33,193 bases of DNA, taken from positions 1 through 33,193 of the IMG/VR virus record IMGVR_UViG_3300035698_005636. One strand, 5' to 3'. A program made the translations under genes and the position numbers. Positions 17,207 through 22,804 of the stretch are shown piece by piece (within the stretch, counting starts at the first letter, position 1; every line of letters begins with the position of its first letter). Below the pieces are notes generated by a model. It was not told the DNA's origin. It was given only the letters and a program-made list of their open reading frames with translations, and did not search any database. Origin of the DNA: a virus.

Positions 17207-17707
17207 AAATGTCCCGTGTCTACAGTGACGCCAGTGTCTAACGGGACCATCATGGATAGGGCGCTCCATTGATAGTGCCTGCAAACATTGCTTTTGAAAC
17301 GCCCATTCTACGCGACGTCCCGTGTGTCCCGTCGTTTGAAAACCACACGGGACCCTTTAAACGCCCAGTACATGCACCTTTGCGGCAAAATGTCCCGTGT
17401 CCCGTCATTTTTTCCAATTCGCTGGCACTCTGGCACTACCACAGTCATCTCAACGCTGTATCTCTGTATCTCAGCATATCCTTCATTTCCACCGACTTGT
17501 ATATTTAGACGGGACACGGGACATTTTCCCTAAGAAGCCCAGTACATGCGGTCTCAAGACGTCCCGTCCCCTTTTCAAACGCCGAACAACACGGGACGTC
17601 GCGTAGAATGGGCGTTTCAAATCTTATGTTAGTACTCGCTTACCTACCTCCCCAATAGACATAGATGTCCCGTCAGACGCCGCCGTCACCGTAGACACGG
17701 GACATTT
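17207..17707. repeat. 501-bp interrupted palindrome with 13 GTCCCGT boxes
   Basis: Both arms align without gaps around a single centre (base 17,457), with about 64% identity over 247 bp by hand count. The best-matched blocks are 17,207-17,247 with 17,667-17,707 (imperfect), 17,293-17,325 with 17,589-17,621 (perfect, 33 bp) and 17,387-17,406 with 17,508-17,527 (perfect, 20 bp). The 7-mer GTCCCGT or its complement begins at 17211, 17241, 17317, 17326, 17347, 17392, 17399, 17509, 17516, 17561, 17591, 17667 and 17697. Six of seven left-arm boxes have an exact mirror. A 13-bp direct repeat GCCCAGTACATGC is at 17,363 and 17,537. No credible gene lies here. Possible roles: replication origin, terminase recognition site, regulator array or fold-back mobile element. 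Confidence 0.93.
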
Positions 17708-17722
17708 TGCCCGAGATAGAGC

Positions 17723-17786
17723 AATTTCCAGAGTTCGCTATCTTTTCCAGAGTTCGCTATCTTTTCCAGAGTTCGCTATCTTTTCC
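17723..17786 (+). repeat. Three 19-bp direct repeats upstream of rightward promoter
   Basis: The unit TTCCAGAGTTCGCTATCTT recurs three times with a strict 19-bp period (CCA at 17,728, 17,747 and 17,766), followed by a partial fourth copy that runs into the -35 box. Such head-to-tail repeats next to a promoter are typical of activator/repressor arrays or replication iterons. The spacing is just under two helical turns. They lie 16 bp beyond the palindrome. Confidence 0.85.
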
Positions 17787-17815
17787 TTGACAACGTGATG
17801 CCATCACGCTATAGT
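17787..17815 (+). promoter_or_regulatory. Strong sigma70-type promoter with operator palindrome
   Basis: TTGACA (17,787-17,792), a 17-bp spacer and TATAGT (17,810-17,815). The spacer holds the perfect palindrome CGTGATG-C-CATCACG (17,794-17,808), an arrangement expected for a repressor that blocks polymerase. Transcription would start near 17,822 and lead into the first gene of the rightward cassette, whose GGAG site is at 17,834-17,837. Confidence 0.8.
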
Positions 17816-17845
17816 TCGTTCAAGTTAACCAACGGAGAGCCAGTT

Positions 17846-18058
17846 ATGATAGACCTCACAATATACGGCGACCAGGAACTTTCGAAGCAGGTATTCAACG
17901 AGACGTATTTCTACTTCGAACGTAAGAACCGTCCCTACCTCATGGAACTGATTGCCGAGGAGTTCACCCACACACCTGAGCAGATGACGGTGTTGGTCGC
18001 GGACCTGGATGATGACGCTCAGATCGGCGAGAGCGGCTACGACAATGGGAGTCAATAG
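17846..18058 (+). CDS. Small acidic protein, first of rightward cassette (70 aa)
   Basis: Begins MIDLTIYGDQELSKQVFNETYFYFERKNRPYLMEL and ends with an acidic tail (ADLDDDAQIGESGYDNGSQ). The ATG at 17,846 has GGAG 8 nt upstream. A longer reading from 17,795 would start inside the promoter and is rejected. No family is recognised. As the first gene under a strong regulated promoter it may be an early or regulatory factor, but this is only from position. Confidence 0.65.
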   Translation: MIDLTIYGDQELSKQVFNETYFYFERKNRPYLMELIAEEFTHTPEQMTVLVADLDDDAQIGESGYDNGSQ

Positions 18059-18060
18059 CA

Positions 18061-18381
18061 ATGGGCAAATGGATAGAAGAAATCGCACAGGGATGTCGGG
18101 ACTACTCTGTTGAGTACAATTGCAGCCTGTCTGACGCAGTTGATGATTGGGAAGGAGATGGTCCAAATGGTGGGTGGGGTTTGGACAGTGATGCAGATGC
18201 CATGGTGCGATCAGAATTGGGCATAGGTGATAAAATCCCTCTCGACTACGGCACCACCGCCAAGATGCTACCCGGCATTGTGACCGAGTACTTGCGCAAC
18301 CCAACACCCCTCGCACTCATCCTCATCAACATGTCGTATGGTGAACAGGTGGTGCTCGATGAAATCAGGAGACAGTCATGA
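18061..18381 (+). CDS. Hypothetical acidic protein (106 aa)
   Basis: Starts MGKWIEEIAQGCRDYSVEYNCSLSDAVDDW, with GGGAG 9 nt upstream. It is rich in Asp, Gly and Trp in the first half and Leu/Ile in the second (TPLALILINMSYGEQVVLDEI), the latter probably a buried helix rather than a membrane segment. It starts 2 bp after the 70-aa gene and its stop overlaps the next start (ATGA). No function is recognised. Confidence 0.6.
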   Translation: MGKWIEEIAQGCRDYSVEYNCSLSDAVDDWEGDGPNGGWGLDSDADAMVRSELGIGDKIPLDYGTTAKMLPGIVTEYLRNPTPLALILINMSYGEQVVLDEIRRQS

Positions 18382-18527
18382 GGGACACCGACTCAGAACG
18401 CTCCAAACGATACACCGCCAAGCAGCGCGAGCGAGGTCTGGTGCCCGTAAAGGTGTGGGTCCCACCAGAATATCGGGAGGAAATCAAGCAAGTTGCTGCT
18501 GTTTACCGTGGAGATAAATCAAGATAG
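18378..18527 (+). CDS. DUF3018/MazE-antitoxin-like small basic protein (49 aa)
   Basis: It reads MRDTDSERSKRYTAKQRERG then LVPVKVWVPPEYREEIKQVAA. The KQRERGLVPVKVWVPPE core resembles the DUF3018 family (RxxLRxxGLRPVQIWVPD), often annotated as antitoxin MazE-like with a short beta strand followed by a helix, as in ribbon-helix-helix DNA binders. It begins in an ATGA overlap with the upstream gene. No toxin partner is seen beside it, so it may be a small DNA-binding regulator. Confidence 0.6.
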   Translation: MRDTDSERSKRYTAKQRERGLVPVKVWVPPEYREEIKQVAAVYRGDKSR

Positions 18528-18573
18528 ACTTGACTTCTCAAATCAGGCACTAGCCGACAAGGAAGCCCGGCCC

Positions 18574-18879
18574 ATGCCGTTGGAAGACATTGAAGGTTTA
18601 AAATGGATAGGTGGAATTGTCACAACGATGGGTCTCGTTTGGAAGGGGTCCAATGTAATGTCCGGTATGCGTAGCGACATAGATTCCGCCCTCCAGGCCA
18701 ACGAGGCCACCAACGCTCGTATCGACAAGATGGAACAGGCCACCCACGAACGATTCCTACGTCTCACCGACAGCCTCAACACCATGAGTTCCGACCTCAA
18801 ATGCTCCGATCGTGCCGCTGTCAAACGTGGCGACGAGATCCGAAACCAACTCAATCAGTTATTACTGCGCGAAAAATGA
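18574..18879 (+). CDS. Coiled-coil protein with short hydrophobic N-terminus (101 aa)
   Basis: MPLEDIEGLKWIGGIVTTMGLVWKGSN has a weak hydrophobic segment (residues about 11-23). A long helical region rich in Asp, Asn and Lys follows (SDIDSALQANEATNARIDKMEQATHERF...). AAGGA lies 10 nt before the chosen ATG. An alternative TTG at 18,493 would overlap the DUF3018-like gene. A membrane segment followed by a coiled coil fits a lysis-cassette membrane protein such as a holin-associated or inner spanin type, but this is not proven. Confidence 0.5.
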   Translation: MPLEDIEGLKWIGGIVTTMGLVWKGSNVMSGMRSDIDSALQANEATNARIDKMEQATHERFLRLTDSLNTMSSDLKCSDRAAVKRGDEIRNQLNQLLLREK

Positions 18880-18911
18880 CCGTCGTCACCCATGCCAAGG
18901 AGAATCCCCTC

Positions 18912-19253
18912 ATGTACATTGCATCCACAGTACTGGTGACCTTGCTCGGCGGTGGTACATTGGCCCTCAATCCTGGCACTGACGCAACAGCTGACACCCT
19001 CACTGACATGCAGGTCCAAATCGCTCAGATCAGCACCCAACAACAAATCGAATTTGATCGTCAGAATGCCATACACGACGCGCAGGACATCAAGGACATT
19101 CGATCCGACATGAAGTCCGTGAACCGGGAAATTAATCGTCTGCAGTCGTTGCCTACATACTTAGGACGCGAGCTGACGGTTGAAGAGGCGTGGAGCCTCG
19201 ATCAACTCAAGATGGAATGGAAATCACTTCAAGAGGAACTCACCAATGGCTAA
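18912..19253 (+). CDS. Membrane-anchored coiled-coil protein, i-spanin candidate (113 aa)
   Basis: An N-terminal transmembrane segment (IASTVLVTLLGGGTLAL, residues 3-19) is followed by a predominantly helical region (DMQVQIAQISTQQQIEFDRQ...DIRSDMKSVNREINRLQ). This is the topology of an inner-membrane spanin. AAGGAG lies 9 nt before the ATG at 18,912. A second ATG at 18,876 overlaps the previous stop (ATGA) and would add 12 residues. A lipoprotein gene lies two genes downstream and could be its partner. The assignment is by topology and context only. Confidence 0.5.
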   Translation: MYIASTVLVTLLGGGTLALNPGTDATADTLTDMQVQIAQISTQQQIEFDRQNAIHDAQDIKDIRSDMKSVNREINRLQSLPTYLGRELTVEEAWSLDQLKMEWKSLQEELTNG

Positions 19254-19524
19254 ACTCAATCTAGCGGACCCGAAATTACCACCCAACTGGTCCTTCCCTT
19301 CAATGTTGTACAACTTCAAAACAGGCGGGTACGACTCCCGTGGCATGGTCTGGCGTGGAATGAAGCCTTGCACCAAGGACAACATCACTGCGCTACGTGC
19401 CGCACTGGGCCCTCGTGTCAAAGTGGATGGTAATAGCAAGCGTGGTCGCGCTAACCCTAAGTACAACACTTTCCGGTCTCGCAACGTCGGTAAGGGTCCG
19501 TACAAGCAGAGCATAAAACTGTGA
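19246..19524 (+). CDS. Hypothetical basic protein (92 aa)
   Basis: MAKLNLADPKLPPNWSFPSMLYNFKTGGYDSRGMVW is followed by a strongly basic C-terminus (GNSKRGRANPKYNTFRSRNVGKGPYKQ). AGAGGA precedes the ATG at 19,246, which lies inside the end of the upstream gene. There is no membrane segment. The basic tail suggests nucleic-acid or envelope binding, but the family is not recognised. Confidence 0.55.
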   Translation: MAKLNLADPKLPPNWSFPSMLYNFKTGGYDSRGMVWRGMKPCTKDNITALRAALGPRVKVDGNSKRGRANPKYNTFRSRNVGKGPYKQSIKL

Positions 19525-19781
19525 GCACTCGCATAGCAGCGATCATCATGGTCGCAATGGTGTGGGCACTGATGGCCGGGTGTGCTGAGATCAACTCAAT
19601 ACGTTCAGGTATTGGCATGTACGGCCAGCAAGCGTCGGACGGTGCATTGCACGACAGCCTTTGGGCCATCTGCAAGGCCACTCCGGTCGGTGCCATCAAG
19701 CGTAAGTTTAACACGCTGGAAAAGCTCAGGCTGTACGACGCGTTGTGTTCCGACCAGGAGCTACTGACCGAAGCACAATGA
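19521..19781 (+). CDS. Phage lipoprotein (86 aa), possible outer-membrane spanin
   Basis: The signal peptide MSTRIAAIIMVAMVWALMAGC ends in a lipobox (LMAGC) with the acceptor Cys at 21. Ala at +2 favours outer-membrane sorting in Gram-negative cells. The mature part includes YGQQASDGALHDSLWAICKATPVGAIKRKF, a pattern seen in small phage lipoproteins near lysis genes. It lacks the Pro-rich stretch of classic Rz1, so a spanin role is uncertain. GTG at 19,521 overlaps the upstream stop (GTGA), and its own stop overlaps the next start (ATGA). Confidence 0.7.
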   Translation: MSTRIAAIIMVAMVWALMAGCAEINSIRSGIGMYGQQASDGALHDSLWAICKATPVGAIKRKFNTLEKLRLYDALCSDQELLTEAQ

Positions 19782-20242
19782 GAGTCGTCCGATACAGTGG
19801 TGGGTATAAATACCAGATCAAAGGTGACTGGCACATTCAGACGCAGATCCGTGGGTTTGATATTCACACTGCTTTCATCCGGTTGACCAGGGAAGGTTTG
19901 ATGACAGTCCGCAATGGTTACGCCTGCGATGGGCCCAGCGGACCTACCATCGACACCCCGTTGTTTAAGCTCGGGGCATTCACACACGACCCCCTCTATC
20001 AGTTGATCCGTGAGGGTCATTTACCTTTTGAGTACTGGCGTCGGTGTGATTACGAGCTTAAGAGTGCCGTTCTGAGGAAGTTAGAGGAAAAGCGAGATCA
20101 TTCCACACGATGGCGCAAGCTTCGCTCTCAAGCGCACGAGAGAGCATGGGATGTGCGCTTGGTGTGGATCATGGCGGGTCTCAACGCCGCAGCCGGCACT
20201 GCCGCCAAGCCCAAGAACAAGAAAACCATCCACGAAATCTAA
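19778..20242 (+). CDS. DUF1353 family protein (154 aa)
   Basis: Two conserved blocks of this phage family are visible: NGYACDGPSGPTIDTP (about residues 48-63) and GAFTHDPLYQLIREGHLP (about 67-85). The His-Asp pair of the second block looks like part of an active or metal site. The biochemical activity of DUF1353 is not established. I chose the ATG at 19,778, which overlaps the lipoprotein stop. As last gene of the cassette, and with no endolysin visible, it is a candidate lysis enzyme, which is inference. Confidence 0.72.
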   Translation: MRVVRYSGGYKYQIKGDWHIQTQIRGFDIHTAFIRLTREGLMTVRNGYACDGPSGPTIDTPLFKLGAFTHDPLYQLIREGHLPFEYWRRCDYELKSAVLRKLEEKRDHSTRWRKLRSQAHERAWDVRLVWIMAGLNAAAGTAAKPKNKKTIHEI

Positions 20243-20244
20243 CC

Positions 20245-20445
20245 CTACTCCCCTATATCAGTAGAGGCCAATACCCTTTCTGAGCTACGGAAGCTGTCAG
20301 GGTCATCCCATGCCATGCGAAACCCGCCTTCATAGACACGCTCATAATCACGACTCCGCTCTATCGAAGGTCTAGCCTCAAACCATTTATCCATTGCTTT
20401 GTTTAGCGCATATTCATACGCAATCATAAGCTCTTCGCTGCTCAT
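20245..20445 (-). CDS. Small helical protein (66 aa)
   Basis: MSSEELMIAYEYALNKAMDKWFEARPSIERSRDYERVYEGGFRMAW is a highly charged helical sequence. It is the last gene of the leftward small-gene array and ends 2 bp from the rightward DUF1353 gene, so the two operons converge with no visible terminator between them. It is not recognised. Confidence 0.55.
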   Translation of the reverse strand: MSSEELMIAYEYALNKAMDKWFEARPSIERSRDYERVYEGGFRMAWDDPDSFRSSERVLASTDIGE

Positions 20446-20473
20446 TTCATTTCACCTTATGGTTAATAGGGGG

Positions 20474-20695
20474 CTACTTCAGCATCCAAAAACAATAGTC
20501 ACCGTTATCTTTATTTCTGGCGGACATCACCTTTAGACTGCTTACTTGAAACAACTCAGCGGTATCACTGAAACTCAGCATGACCTGCTTGCCATTATTC
20601 GCCATGCACGTACCGATACACGGCCCTTTGTCTGTTTGGTGGTCCGTATAAAACTCTATTCGGTCGCCTTCTTTCATACTCTCTGCTGTAATCAT
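20474..20695 (-). CDS. Small beta-rich protein (73 aa)
   Basis: MITAESMKEGDRIEFYTDHQTDKGPCIGTCMANNGKQVMLSF reads as an SH3-like or small barrel fold, with strands separated by short loops. No metal site is clear from the two Cys (CIGTC). A CGGAGAG site precedes the ATG. The leftward array continues on both sides. Function is unknown. Confidence 0.55.
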   Translation of the reverse strand: MITAESMKEGDRIEFYTDHQTDKGPCIGTCMANNGKQVMLSFSDTAELFQVSSLKVMSARNKDNGDYCFWMLK

Positions 20696-20707
20696 TTCAC
20701 TCTCCGG

Positions 20708-21043
20708 TTAGGCATTGTTTAGGGCTGCTTTGGCTACTCGGCGGCAGTTGTAATAGCCAAGTGTTGAGTCTGGATTATAAATTTTGGTCAATGCCTCCCG
20801 TAGCTTGGCGTTCTCTGCTCCAAGGTCAGATATGATATTGACCAACTTTTGCTTAGAGGCTCCTTGTCTCAGCTCCGCATTCTCTTCTTCAAGGCGCTCT
20901 ATCTCGGTATCACCATCAGAGATGCACTGATTAGCCTCTGCATTCTCTGCTTCAAGGTTGGCTATCTGTTTGCGATACCCTGTCTCTGCGGCTTTGTAGC
21001 AGGCCAGTGTTAGCGGCGTAATTATTTCAAGTGTTTTACTCAT
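20708..21043 (-). CDS. Coiled-coil protein (111 aa)
   Basis: Residues about 23-85 form a long coiled coil with regular LEAENAEAN / RLEEENAELRQ / LGAENAKLREAL heptads. Short ordered ends follow (GYYNCRRVAKAALNNA). Similar small coiled-coil proteins are common in phage accessory arrays, and another one (21,990-22,235) is encoded nearby with the same TAENAELKL motif, so the two may be related or interact. AGGAG precedes the ATG at 21,041-21,043. Confidence 0.6.
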   Translation of the reverse strand: MSKTLEIITPLTLACYKAAETGYRKQIANLEAENAEANQCISDGDTEIERLEEENAELRQGASKQKLVNIISDLGAENAKLREALTKIYNPDSTLGYYNCRRVAKAALNNA

Positions 21044-21214
21044 CTATACAGCTCCTAGGTTGGGCAAAGCTCGCTGGTTTTCTCGCAGGTGGATAGCCCC
21101 TGAGCTACAGGCGGTGCACGTAAGTTGCTGATTTATATAGGCAGCGGGGGTAGGTGGATGTAGCTGGGCGGGTTCAAGACCCGTCGACCACCCCAATTTA
21201 ATTTTCTCATCCAT
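21044..21214 (-). CDS. Small protein overlapping tRNA-like remnant (56 aa)
   Basis: MDEKIKLGWSTGLEPAQLHP is followed by YINQQLTCTACSSGAIHLRE. AGGAG lies 6 nt before the ATG, and the stop immediately abuts the next start, so it behaves like a real member of the array. Residues about 7-21 (GWSTGLEPAQLHP region) are the antisense reading of a tRNA-like sequence on the other strand. The Cys-x-x-Cys segment (TCTAC) might bind metal. It is shorter than most annotation cutoffs. Confidence 0.5.
   Translation of the reverse strand: MDEKIKLGWSTGLEPAQLHPPTPAAYINQQLTCTACSSGAIHLRENQRALPNLGAV
21153..21195 (+). other. tRNA-His-like minihelix remnant
   Basis: On the + strand, GGTGGATGTAGCT (21,153-21,165) resembles the 5' end of a tRNA-His gene. 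It is followed directly by a T arm (stem GCGGG/CCCGT, loop TTCAAGA) and a 3' acceptor strand ending CGACCAC-C-CCA at 21,195. The acceptor arms pair at 6 of 7 positions, and G-1 faces discriminator C73, the tRNA-His identity pair. The D arm, anticodon arm and variable loop are missing. It is a truncated tRNA: an att-type fragment, an integration scar or a small RNA. Confidence 0.6.
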
Positions 21215-21234
21215 CACTATCTCCTCTACTGTAC

Positions 21235-21495
21235 CTATGGGGTGTCGTATTCGATTGCTTCGTGAACCAACTTGGCCAGAGTTTCGATGTCATCCATTTC
21301 CTGTAGTCGCCAAGGTGATCGAAGTCTGTTGTTGGTGGGTAGGCCAAAAATTCTCTCGACTGCTTGGATAATATCTCCCAGGCACGCGAGCTGATCATTG
21401 TGGCACTCAAAATACCCATCATTTTCCAGCCACTCCATACCGGCACCATTGCAGATATCAATCAGCCGTTCTCTCAATTTTCTTTTACTTATCAT
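21235..21495 (-). CDS. Small hypothetical protein (86 aa)
   Basis: MISKRKLRERLIDICNGAGMEWLENDGYFECHNDQLACLGDIIQ is followed by a charged helix ending HEAIEYDTP. AGGAG lies 9 nt before the ATG. There is no membrane segment. Cys residues at the ends of short helices (CNG, CHND, CLG) are not arranged in a standard zinc motif. The family is not recognised. Confidence 0.55.
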   Translation of the reverse strand: MISKRKLRERLIDICNGAGMEWLENDGYFECHNDQLACLGDIIQAVERIFGLPTNNRLRSPWRLQEMDDIETLAKLVHEAIEYDTP

Positions 21496-21507
21496 CTCTA
21501 TCTACTC

Positions 21508-21708
21508 CTATGGTGTTGTGGGGCTAGGGGCATCATCTATGGCGGTTAGAAGTGCATCAGATGAAGTTCTGTGTATTGCATGGCATGTAGGTCTACACTC
21601 CCAAATACCTGAAACTCCAAGCTCATTTACCCTGCCTAAATAGATTCCGTCAGCAACTTCCATCGTTGATTTTTTACATTTCCTGCAACAGATTTCACTC
21701 AAATACAT
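21508..21708 (-). CDS. Cys-rich putative zinc-binding protein (66 aa)
   Basis: MYLSEICCRKCKKSTMEVADGIYLGRVNELGVSGIWECRPTC contains two Cys knuckles (CCRKC and ECRPTC) about 30 residues apart, a typical zinc-ribbon layout. AGGAG lies 7 nt before the ATG at 21,706-21,708. The longer frame up to 21,792 has no site and would overlap a tiny membrane ORF. The C-terminus is Ser/Thr/Pro-rich. The function is unknown. Confidence 0.6.
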   Translation of the reverse strand: MYLSEICCRKCKKSTMEVADGIYLGRVNELGVSGIWECRPTCHAIHRTSSDALLTAIDDAPSPTTP

Positions 21709-21737
21709 CTCTCTACTCCTCATAGCGCTAACAAAAG

Positions 21738-21815
21738 TTAAGGGAATTCCCTTCGCGCAAACGTGACCACAGTGATGGCGACTGCCACCCAAAATGACAA
21801 CTCAAGATAGCTCAT
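21738..21815 (-). CDS. Possible 25-aa transmembrane peptide
   Basis: The ORF reads MSYLELSFWVAVAITVVTF and ends in ARREFP: one hydrophobic segment followed by a basic end. GAGG lies 6 nt before the ATG, and the start overlaps the stop of the upstream gene. It fills an otherwise empty 93-bp gap. A 14-bp palindrome, AAGGGAATTCCCTT, sits at its stop. It could be a small membrane-acting peptide or chance. Confidence 0.4.
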   Translation of the reverse strand: MSYLELSFWVAVAITVVTFARREFP

Positions 21816-21993
21816 TATAAACCTCGATCGCATAGCTTAAGAAGTGGGTTTTGGCAACGGTGTGAACCTTGTTGGTGACCTCGTAAAACAGTTCACCATT
21901 GTAGGCAACCACCTGAAGCTTTTTATCGTTTTCAGCAGCCATCACCATTACCATGCGTGTTGCCGCCATCTGATCATAAATTAAATGACTCAT
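21802..21993 (-). CDS. Small hypothetical protein (63 aa)
   Basis: MSHLIYDQMAATRMVMVMAAENDKKLQVVAYNGELFYEV shows an N-terminal helix followed by a beta hairpin. GAGGT lies 7 nt before the ATG at 21,991-21,993, which overlaps the end of the upstream coiled-coil gene. A longer frame to 22,017 lacks support. It is not recognised. Confidence 0.55.
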   Translation of the reverse strand: MSHLIYDQMAATRMVMVMAAENDKKLQVVAYNGELFYEVTNKVHTVAKTHFLSYAIEVYNELS

Positions 21994-22235
21994 CGTAAGT
22001 ACCTCGCTTCTAACCATTGCAAACGTTTTCGCATTGCCTGGGCGTTCACATTGGCCCTAACCAGCCCTAGTTTCAACTCAGCGTTCTCAGCGGTCAGCAC
22101 CGCCGTTGAAGTGCATTCTCTGCAGTACTCCAGTGCAATCTTGTGTTTGCACTGTGTCGGGTTGCGAGTTTGCAGTTCTTCAATCCGCTTGCGCAATCCG
22201 ACAATGACCACCTGAAGTTGGATGATATTGGTCAT
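21990..22235 (-). CDS. Small coiled-coil protein with Cys pair (81 aa)
   Basis: MTNIIQLQVVIVGLRKRIEELQTRNPTQCKHKIALEYCREC is followed by VLTAENAELKLGLVRANVNAQAMRKRLQWLEAR, a leucine-rich coiled coil. Cys at CKH and CREC could hold a metal. It shares the AENAELKL heptad motif with the 111-aa coiled-coil gene at 20,708-21,043. Start and stop overlap its neighbours by 4 bp. Confidence 0.6.
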   Translation of the reverse strand: MTNIIQLQVVIVGLRKRIEELQTRNPTQCKHKIALEYCRECTSTAVLTAENAELKLGLVRANVNAQAMRKRLQWLEARYLR

Positions 22236-22417
22236 TTTTTCTTCTCCATAACACCTAGATGAATTATCAGACCGTCATGGTACGAGATCTCAACAACACC
22301 CGTGATATTGAAGTCGTTGGTCGCGCCCTCTGTCATCACCCTGGCACTGAGCGCGCCAAAAGCGCTGGCGAAGAATTCCTCGATCTCGGCTTGTTTCTCT
22401 AGGTTGGTTTTACTCAC
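22232..22417 (-). CDS. Small hypothetical protein (61 aa)
   Basis: SKTNLEKQAEIEEFFASAFGALSARVMTEGATNDFNITGVVEISYHDGLIIHLG suggests a helix-strand-strand fold. I chose GTG at 22,415-22,417, which overlaps the upstream stop, over a longer frame to 22,471 inside the neighbouring gene. The last bases overlap the next start. It is not recognised. Confidence 0.5.
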   Translation of the reverse strand: MSKTNLEKQAEIEEFFASAFGALSARVMTEGATNDFNITGVVEISYHDGLIIHLGVMEKKK

Positions 22418-22637
22418 ACGATTTCCCGCATTCTTTACACCACGATGTGTCCGATGCCTCATCAAGTTCAAACCTAGGGATCGGACACACGCAGAAATTC
22501 GGTTTTGGTGGCTCCACCGCCTCAGCCTCAGCCTGCATCGGACCCTGTGCCAGTTTGAGGCACGTCATTTTCCAATCGACGGCAACACCTTGACTCTCTG
22601 CTTGCAGCGCCGTGTTAATATAATTGGTTACGTTCAC
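22410..22637 (-). CDS. Small putative zinc-ribbon protein (75 aa)
   Basis: The N-terminal half is helical (NVTNYINTALQAESQGVAVDWKMTCLKLA). The C-terminal half carries FCVCPIPRF and SWCKECGKSC, two CxC/CxxC pairs spaced like a small zinc ribbon. This layout is frequent in phage host-takeover and accessory proteins. It overlaps its neighbours by 4 and 8 bp. The function is unknown. Confidence 0.6.
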   Translation of the reverse strand: MNVTNYINTALQAESQGVAVDWKMTCLKLAQGPMQAEAEAVEPPKPNFCVCPIPRFELDEASDTSWCKECGKSCE

Positions 22638-22804
22638 GTTTCGTTCTCCTCGGGGAATAGCTCCCCGTATGTGTTGGGGCAGCGTTCTTTCATCTGAGAC
22701 AATTTATCGACTGCGTCATCGTATAGTTGCTCAGCAACGGAGAACATGTCCGCCTTGGGGTTTACGATCAACAGTGATTGGATGTCGTCAAATAATTTAC
22801 TCAT
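22634..22804 (-). CDS. Small acidic helical protein (56 aa)
   Basis: MSKLFDDIQSLLIVNPKADMFSVAEQLYDDAVDKLSQMKERCPNTYGELFPEENET is all helix and acidic at the C-terminus. GGAG lies 6 nt before the ATG at 22,802-22,804. A longer frame to 22,927 would run through the membrane-peptide gene and lacks a ribosome site. It is not recognised. Confidence 0.55.
   Translation of the reverse strand: MSKLFDDIQSLLIVNPKADMFSVAEQLYDDAVDKLSQMKERCPNTYGELFPEENET

Noticed and set aside
17207-17786. CRISPR array
   Set aside because: Repeats are palindromically placed or head-to-tail with no spacers of constant length, and no cas gene is present. DUF2800 is Cas4-like in fold only.
17795-17845. Longer start for the 70-aa gene
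   Set aside because: It would begin within the promoter spacer and be untranscribed. The ATG at 17,846 has a ribosome site.
21060-21130. Second tRNA on the minus strand (TAGCTCAGGGG segment)
   Set aside because: Only a D-arm-like string is present; there is no matching acceptor stem, anticodon arm or T arm.
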